Assembly (NCBI GenBank): GCA_050735975.1
Contig: JBOHVS010000159.1
Coordinates: 1-9,258, forward strand
DNA: 9,258 nucleotides
DNA from: DATMBL01 sp050735975
GTDB taxonomy: Bacteria > Desulfobacterota > Binatia > UBA9968
Reading direction: 5' to 3'
Positions 6,195 through 9,258 of the stretch are shown one piece after another. The translations under genes and the position numbers were made by a program. The notes beneath the pieces were generated by a model. That model ran no database searches and was not told where the DNA came from. It worked only from the letters and a program-made list of their open reading frames with translations. Position 1 is the stretch's first letter. The number at the start of each line of letters is the position of its first letter.

Positions 6195-6438
6195 TGGCTG
6201 CGTATTCCGCTCAATTCGGCCACCGATTCTGGGCGAAACCGGCCGGCTATTCCGGGGCAAAGCGGCCGGGGTAGTCGGAGCGAAGCGACGCTGGAGTTTT
6301 TTCTCATAGCTCAAGGAATCACGGTTGAAAAGCCATGGAGGGTTAGGTTAAAGAGTCAAAAATCGCTTCGTCGCTTCGCTCCGCCCGAATTCAGTGGTCC
6401 CCTTCGTTGAAATCGGGTGGGTCCCTAAAGTGAAATCG
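6195..6438. mobile_element. IS21-type element relic: both repeat-bearing ends, no istA/istB
   Basis: Left part: four tandem units of 22-23 bp at 6195-6216, 6217-6239, 6240-6262 and 6263-6285. The last three start CGGCC, have GATTC or a variant in the middle, and end in a GCGAAA-like block. Right part: two units of about 23-24 bp at 6396-6415 and 6420-6438, sharing GGTCCC and TGAAATCG. A 15-bp inverted repeat, CGGAGCGAAGCGACG (6276-6290) against 6369-6383, faces inward. Multiple tandem repeats of about 20-25 bp at each end are the hallmark of IS21-family elements, and these motifs resemble ends I know from that family. Only about 75 bp remain between the sets, so both transposition genes are gone. 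Precise ends and target duplication were not found. Confidence 0.55.
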
Positions 6439-6559
6439 AACACTGCTGCACATGAAGCTGCCGAATCACGGGCGACTATTCGTATATAAAGCGGAAAGAA
6501 CGTACTTCCTCGCGGTACGAGTGCCAATGATGTTGAGGGCCGCTGGTGAAGAACGCACT

Positions 6560-6955
6560 TTAGTCGTCCTGGCGAGGCTCTCTAAACAGAACCAATCTTG
6601 AAGCCTGCTTGAGCAACTCCTGCTGAGTTTTGTTTAGCTGACCATGAGATCTCGGCCCACAAACAAGTGCATGAGCAGGATCGTCGGCCAGGGGATCTCG
6701 GACCACCGTGCAACCCGCAGACCGTGCTGAACCTACCGTAAATTCAACGACGCTATGCTCAGGATTGTTTGCTACGAAGATTTCGAGTGTCGTTTCAGAA
6801 GCTATTGCGACAGAAACTTCTTCCCTGGTGCTGAAAACCGCCGAGCTTACGTCGGGGTCCCCTGTCCCAGAATCAATGTTGATCTGGGTGGGATGCACCC
6901 TACGCCAGAGCCGCTCGTTATTATCGATTGAAGGATCATCAGGCCGCTGAGGCAC
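6560..6955 (-). CDS. Hypothetical protein with LWRRVHPTQ motif (third gene of TIGR04255 cassette)
   Basis: The protein has 131 residues and is likely soluble. It opens with NERLWRRVHPTQI (13-25), a motif I associate with small uncharacterised proteins of the 'LWRRI/VHP' type found in sporadic gene clusters. A central acidic, beta-rich region follows (SSAVFSTREEVSVAI), then PAHALVCGPRSHGQLNKTQ (93-111) and a C-terminal helix. The pairing of an N-terminal LWRR-HP with a later HALVCG is the recurring pattern. There are no membrane segments or known catalytic motif. The start is GTG 6955, 16 nt after the preceding stop, with only a weak ribosome binding site. No upstream ATG/GTG is available before an in-frame stop at 7004-7006. 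It is the last gene of the cassette. Confidence 0.72.
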   Translation of the reverse strand: MPQRPDDPSIDNNERLWRRVHPTQINIDSGTGDPDVSSAVFSTREEVSVAIASETTLEIFVANNPEHSVVEFTVGSARSAGCTVVRDPLADDPAHALVCGPRSHGQLNKTQQELLKQASRLVLFREPRQDD

Positions 6956-6971
6956 CAGTATACCCAGACGA

Positions 6972-7445
6972 TCACGCTGCCCATCTTTCTGCAGCCCGAG
7001 GAGTCAACCACGTCAGTAGGAGCCGTAGTTGATTGCTCGTCGGAGTTATTTCTTCTTCCTTGGTTGGCCGGCCATTTTCAATCTTCAAATACTGAGCAGT
7101 CCCGTCACCTGAAACTTCCAACTGAAGTTCACGACCTGGTACACACCACTCTAGCTGCACACCGCCACCCGAAACGGGGACGACACGTGCCGCCGGTAGA
7201 TTCCGGTTATCAATTCTAAGCAAGAGTTCCACTACAGTTTCGACAGCAACCCGAGTCGGTGGTGGACTACCATAGCTGTCCCAGTTATGTGGTAGTTTAA
7301 CGAGTTCACCGAGCCGCCTGATTGCCTCAGCTTGTCTCGGGCTTAAGATCTCCAACGGAACTTCGTCCCTCGATAATGCATTTTGCATTTCACCAAAAGT
7401 TCGGAATTGATCGGAGCCGGTATCACGGTTCGTTAAACCGTTCAT
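6972..7445 (-). CDS. Hypothetical protein with NWDSYG motif (second gene of TIGR04255 cassette)
   Basis: The protein has 157 residues. The start ATG 7445 is chosen because GGGGGAGG lies five bases upstream; a TTG at 7460 would place that site inside the gene. The ATG overlaps the TGA of the upstream gene (ATGA, 7442-7445), indicating translational coupling. A helical N-terminal half ends in LVKLPHNWDSYGSPPPT (48-64). A beta-rich half follows with ARVVPVSGGGVQLEWCVPGRELQLEVSGDG (86-115), then a C-terminal helix (NQLRLLLTWL). The NWD-YG then VQLEW-GRELQLEV combination is a pattern I recall in uncharacterised proteins next to TIGR04255 genes. No catalytic residues are obvious. It is probably cytoplasmic. 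Confidence 0.82.
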   Translation of the reverse strand: MNGLTNRDTGSDQFRTFGEMQNALSRDEVPLEILSPRQAEAIRRLGELVKLPHNWDSYGSPPPTRVAVETVVELLLRIDNRNLPAARVVPVSGGGVQLEWCVPGRELQLEVSGDGTAQYLKIENGRPTKEEEITPTSNQLRLLLTWLTPRAAERWAA

Positions 7446-8266
7446 TGCGTCCTCCCCCAAATTTGATGCATTTCCGGTGTTGTAATATCAGCAAAGCCTC
7501 GAACGGCCCAGTCGTGTCCGAGGTTTAGCCATTCTACGATATCATTCAGCTCGGACGAGTTGGGTTTACCTCGAACTGTCAGATTAAGACGTAGGATTTC
7601 TTTCGCATCGCGTCGCCTGATCACCGGCTGCATTGCCACGTGGAGTCGTCCTTTCTTCTCAGGTAATAAATATCGAGAATTGAAGCTGACTGACTCTTGC
7701 TCAGGAAGAAAATTACCCGAGCGCTTACCGGACCAACATGTTATCACCTTATGTAAATCCACAGACGATTTTGGTCCTAGATCCACATCAATGTGGTTCA
7801 CATAAGTTACTTCACACTGATTTACGTCGGGACTCTCAATTCCGACTTCCTCTAAGAATCGGCAGAACCGTTGCCACTCTTCGGAAAATTTTGGCCTTAA
7901 CTGGTCGTAGTGCGGATAAACATCACTATCCTGCACTTTACGCCAATTCTGTAGAAATCGATCTTTCTGCACCTGCAGCAAGATCGTTCCTTCTTTATTG
8001 AGGAACCAGGTACGTACGTCAGGAACAGGGACTACTTCGATTCCAGTCTTTGCTTCCTTCCACGCGCCTGAGCCAAATTCTTCTACAGCGGGGCTCAGCG
8101 GAGGATGAACTTCGTACTTAGGGTAACTCTCGCGTATGTTTGCCCAGTAGAGGCCGTAGTGTGGAACTGAAAAGCCGTTGAGGGGATTAAATTGCACGCC
8201 CAACACGGTCTCATATACCGGAGGACGTTCAAACTTCGGAATTGGTGGATTAGCTGCTCCCGACAC
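7442..8266 (-). CDS. TIGR04255 family protein (first gene of cassette)
   Basis: The protein has 274 residues from GTG 8266. The open frame continues upstream to 8476, but that part looks non-coding. GTG 8266 has AGGGA just upstream, a promoter about 27 nt before it, and places the family's opening motif FERPPVYETVLGVQF at residues 12-26. Other family features are RTWFLNKEGTILLQVQKDRFLQNWR (85-109), a conserved centre around QCEVTYVNHI (150-159) and a C-terminal segment ending WAVRGFADITTPEMHQIW (253-270). TIGR04255 is defined as a sporadically distributed family of unknown function. There is no signal peptide or membrane span. It leads a tight three-gene operon with the NWDSYG and LWRRVHPTQ proteins. 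Confidence 0.85.
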   Translation of the reverse strand: MSGAANPPIPKFERPPVYETVLGVQFNPLNGFSVPHYGLYWANIRESYPKYEVHPPLSPAVEEFGSGAWKEAKTGIEVVPVPDVRTWFLNKEGTILLQVQKDRFLQNWRKVQDSDVYPHYDQLRPKFSEEWQRFCRFLEEVGIESPDVNQCEVTYVNHIDVDLGPKSSVDLHKVITCWSGKRSGNFLPEQESVSFNSRYLLPEKKGRLHVAMQPVIRRRDAKEILRLNLTVRGKPNSSELNDIVEWLNLGHDWAVRGFADITTPEMHQIWGRTQ

Positions 8267-8567
8267 TTTTTCCCTGCTTAACGGCAAGGGCTCACTGTAC
8301 AAATATCGAATGGCATCCAGGTTTTCAACAGCCCTAGACGGGAGCAAAATTAGGAAGGTAATATAGCACAATTGTCGCCGGGCAGCACTCTTTTTCTGGC
8401 ACCTAACGCTATCATTGTACAGGCCGGCGTTGTTGCAACCAAGAGGCCAGCCTCGATTCAAACAGAGAAAGGGCATCCTTTAGGCAGCTTTCATGGCCGT
8501 GCCAGATTGTGTAGGGACCCGGCCAAACCCGAGGACCCGATTCCCAGAGCATTCAAATAGTAAGGAG
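8267..8567. other. Intergenic stretch upstream of the TIGR04255 cassette
   Basis: I see no supported gene here. On the minus strand it carries the candidate promoter at 8300-8328. A plus-strand open frame from TTG 8372 to 8560 lacks a good ribosome binding site and family resemblance, and I do not accept it. Confidence 0.5.
8300..8328 (-). promoter_or_regulatory. Candidate promoter of the TIGR04255 cassette
   Basis: On the minus strand, -35 TTGAAA (8328-8323, five of six matches) is followed by a 17-bp spacer and -10 TATTTG (8305-8300, the first three bases match). The start of transcription would be near 8293, leaving a leader of about 27 nt before GTG 8266. This agrees with the chosen start codon. 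Confidence 0.45.
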
Positions 8568-8656
8568 AATGTTCCTCCTTTTTGTGGCCAGTTGTAGCCA
8601 TGTAGCCGATCGGAAAAGTATAAACACTTACGGATCACGAAATAAGGAGGAACATT
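8568..8656. repeat. 13-bp inverted repeat enclosing a 63-bp core
   Basis: AATGTTCCTCCTT (8568-8580) is perfectly complementary to AAGGAGGAACATT (8644-8656). The right arm contains the Shine-Dalgarno AAGGAGG of the ORF starting at 8658, so pairing in the transcript would hide it. The left arm can also pair locally with AAGGAG (8562-8567). It could be a translational control element, or the ends of a tiny non-autonomous element; no target duplication is visible. Confidence 0.6.
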
Positions 8657-8657
8657 A

Positions 8658-8873
8658 ATGGTTTCGTTATGGCTGACTCAAAATCCACGGCAGCTAAAAA
8701 CGGAAAGCCAGTCGAAACGGGGAGTTGCTAAATCTTCCGGTTTTTTATTGTGTTTTTTCGCATTGCACATTCCCAATTATCTCCTTAGTCTCTGGGATCA
8801 AAAGTCATTTTTTGAAATTTTTGTTCCCGTGGTGGTACCAGGAAGCTTGACGGTCGCGACTGCTCCCTGGTAA
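8658..8873 (+). CDS. Possible small protein with hydrophobic segments
   Basis: The ORF has 71 codons. ATG 8658 has an excellent ribosome binding site, AAGGAGG at 8644-8650, with seven bases between. Residues 1-27 are basic and polar. Residues 29-46 (FLLCFFALHIPNYLLSLW) and about 51-68 are hydrophobic, so a small membrane protein is conceivable. Against it: the T-rich part (8740-8830) is unlike neighbouring genes in base use, no family is recognised, and a terminator-like hairpin lies inside. It is in the same frame as the phage-like gene at 8886, separated by TAA and four codons, so the two could be pieces of one decayed frame. I regard it as uncertain. Confidence 0.3.
   Translation: MVSLWLTQNPRQLKTESQSKRGVAKSSGFLLCFFALHIPNYLLSLWDQKSFFEIFVPVVVPGSLTVATAPW
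8696..8746 (+). terminator. Weak terminator-like hairpin
   Basis: AAAAACGGAA (8696-8705) pairs with TTCC-G-GTTTTT (8735-8745) with one bulged G, followed by T residues. The loop is long (29 nt) and the stem AT-rich, so it is a weak candidate. It falls inside the questionable ORF at 8658-8873, just after a 20-residue alternative frame (ATG 8669 to TAA 8731). Confidence 0.2.
8836..8872. repeat. Hairpin upstream of the phage-like gene
   Basis: TACCAGG-A-AGC (8836-8846) pairs with GCT-C-CCTGGTA (8862-8872): ten base pairs around one mismatch, with a loop holding the palindrome GTCGCGAC. It lies 13 bp before ATG 8886 and covers the stop of the upstream ORF. It may be a regulatory or recombination site, or a terminator without a strong T-run. 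The role is unknown. Confidence 0.4.
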
Positions 8874-8885
8874 TTTCGCTGGCTA

Positions 8886-9258
8886 ATGGATCGAAAGAAA
8901 CGAATCATCGCGGTCGGAGCTATGGGCCCCAACTTCGACTTCGACCAGACCCCCGATCTTCCGGCACCCACGGTGCTGACGGAAGCCTCAACCAACGAAG
9001 GCGGCCTCGGCTGGATGATGGTCTGCGAAGTCGGCGAAGATGCCGTGGTTAAATTGTCGCAACGTGACCATATACTGGCGCGCATCGACGCCGCCAAGCG
9101 CGAGATTCTCGCGGCCGACAGCATGGTCAAGCTGATGGCCTTTCGGAGCAAGGCCGACGCGATGCGGCAGCTCGTTCGAGCGTCGCGAGACATGCAGCTC
9201 ATCAACTTGGCCAACGAGCTGAAATTGAGGTGTGAAACGCAGCTCGGCGAAATGCTTC
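8886..9258 (+). CDS. Phage/mobile-element-like hypothetical protein, 5' part
   Basis: The frame is open from ATG 8886 to the window end: 124 codons, no stop seen. Residues 1-55 are low in recognisable features. From about 58 the protein becomes a long charged helix: RIDAAKREILAADSM, then FRSKADAMRQLVRA (86-99), then LANELKLRCETQLGEML (108-124). The last two segments match a pattern common in uncharacterised phage, plasmid and integrative-element proteins (typically 'IRDKAEAL', a spacer, then 'AAEIKLRAERRLGELL'). Those usually continue past this point, so the gene is probably cut by the window edge. No good Shine-Dalgarno precedes 8886; a later start at the ATG ATG pair (residues 44-45) is possible. 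The GC-rich codon use contrasts with the AT-rich sequence before it. The function is unknown. Confidence 0.65.
   Translation, partial: MDRKKRIIAVGAMGPNFDFDQTPDLPAPTVLTEASTNEGGLGWMMVCEVGEDAVVKLSQRDHILARIDAAKREILAADSMVKLMAFRSKADAMRQLVRASRDMQLINLANELKLRCETQLGEML

Noticed and set aside
6091..6309. 72-codon plus-strand frame
   Set aside because: Its second half simply translates the 23-bp IS21-type tandem repeats and there is no ribosome binding site.
5749..6314. Several overlapping minus-strand frames opposite the TPR-like gene and the following region
   Set aside because: Composition is shadow-like (many Ser, Arg, Cys, Pro), with no motif or ribosome binding site.
6452..6601. 49-codon plus-strand frame starting MKLPN
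   Set aside because: The start recalls DUF6883-like proteins, but the rest does not follow that family, it overlaps the end of the LWRRVHPTQ gene and lacks a ribosome binding site. At most a degraded fragment.
8267..8476. 70-codon N-terminal extension of the TIGR04255 gene to 8476
   Set aside because: It overlaps the candidate promoter, resembles no family sequence, and a better start with ribosome binding site exists at 8266.
8372..8560. 62-codon plus-strand frame from TTG
   Set aside because: Non-ATG start, poorly spaced ribosome binding site and no family resemblance.
8798..9214. 138-codon minus-strand frame at the right end
   Set aside because: Shadow of the plus-strand gene from 8886, whose C-terminal segment matches a known phage-protein pattern.
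4215..9258. CRISPR array or att direct repeat of the tRNA 3' end
   Set aside because: No regularly spaced repeat-spacer pattern and no second copy of the tRNA 3' end was seen. The 23-bp repeats at 6195-6285 are contiguous, without spacers.

Overview
The window looks like a bacterial chromosome segment of moderate GC. It joins a conserved metabolic block (about 130-4290) to a patchier accessory block (about 4290-9258). Nothing fixes the taxon. The gene set (FAH-family hydrolase, a Memo-like protein, thiS-thiG-thiE behind a TPP riboswitch) would suit an uncultured proteobacterium or related phylum. I hold this loosely.

Layout. Bases 1-126 are the outward-facing end of an insertion sequence: the first 22 codons of a transposase on the minus strand, preceded by two copies of a 22-bp repeat. 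Immediately to its right is a near-consensus sigma70 promoter driving an FAH-family hydrolase (204-1148), followed closely by a Memo/AmmeMemoRadiSam B-type protein (1167-2000). A TPP riboswitch (2096-2191) and an intrinsic terminator (2233-2284) then control thiS, thiG and thiE, which build and couple the thiazole half of thiamine. A 101-residue membrane protein follows thiE after 4 nt, and its stop codon directly abuts a tRNA-Thr(CGT) gene.

Right of the tRNA the composition and gene types change. A LysR regulator (4405-5355, minus) is divergent from a small membrane-anchored TPR-like protein (from 5470, plus). The 108 bp or so between them contain two T-N11-A dyads, the usual LysR binding signal. 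Bases 6195-6438 are a relic of an IS21-type element: two sets of about 23-bp tandem repeats with no transposase genes. Next comes a tight three-gene minus-strand cassette (8266 down to 6560): a TIGR04255-family protein, a 157-residue protein with an NWDSYG motif, and a 131-residue protein with an LWRRVHPTQ motif. The first two genes overlap by an ATGA. This cassette is the best candidate in the window for a poorly described system.

The right end holds a 13-bp inverted repeat that could hide the Shine-Dalgarno of a short ORF (8658-8873). It also holds the start of a phage- or mobile-element-like protein (8886 onward) that runs off the window.

Function together. The left half is thiamine synthesis plus a generic hydrolase pair. 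The right half, with IS debris, a sporadic gene cassette and a phage-like gene beside a tRNA, looks like accessory DNA. No att repeat of the tRNA 3' end was found inside the window, so insertion at the tRNA is only a possibility.
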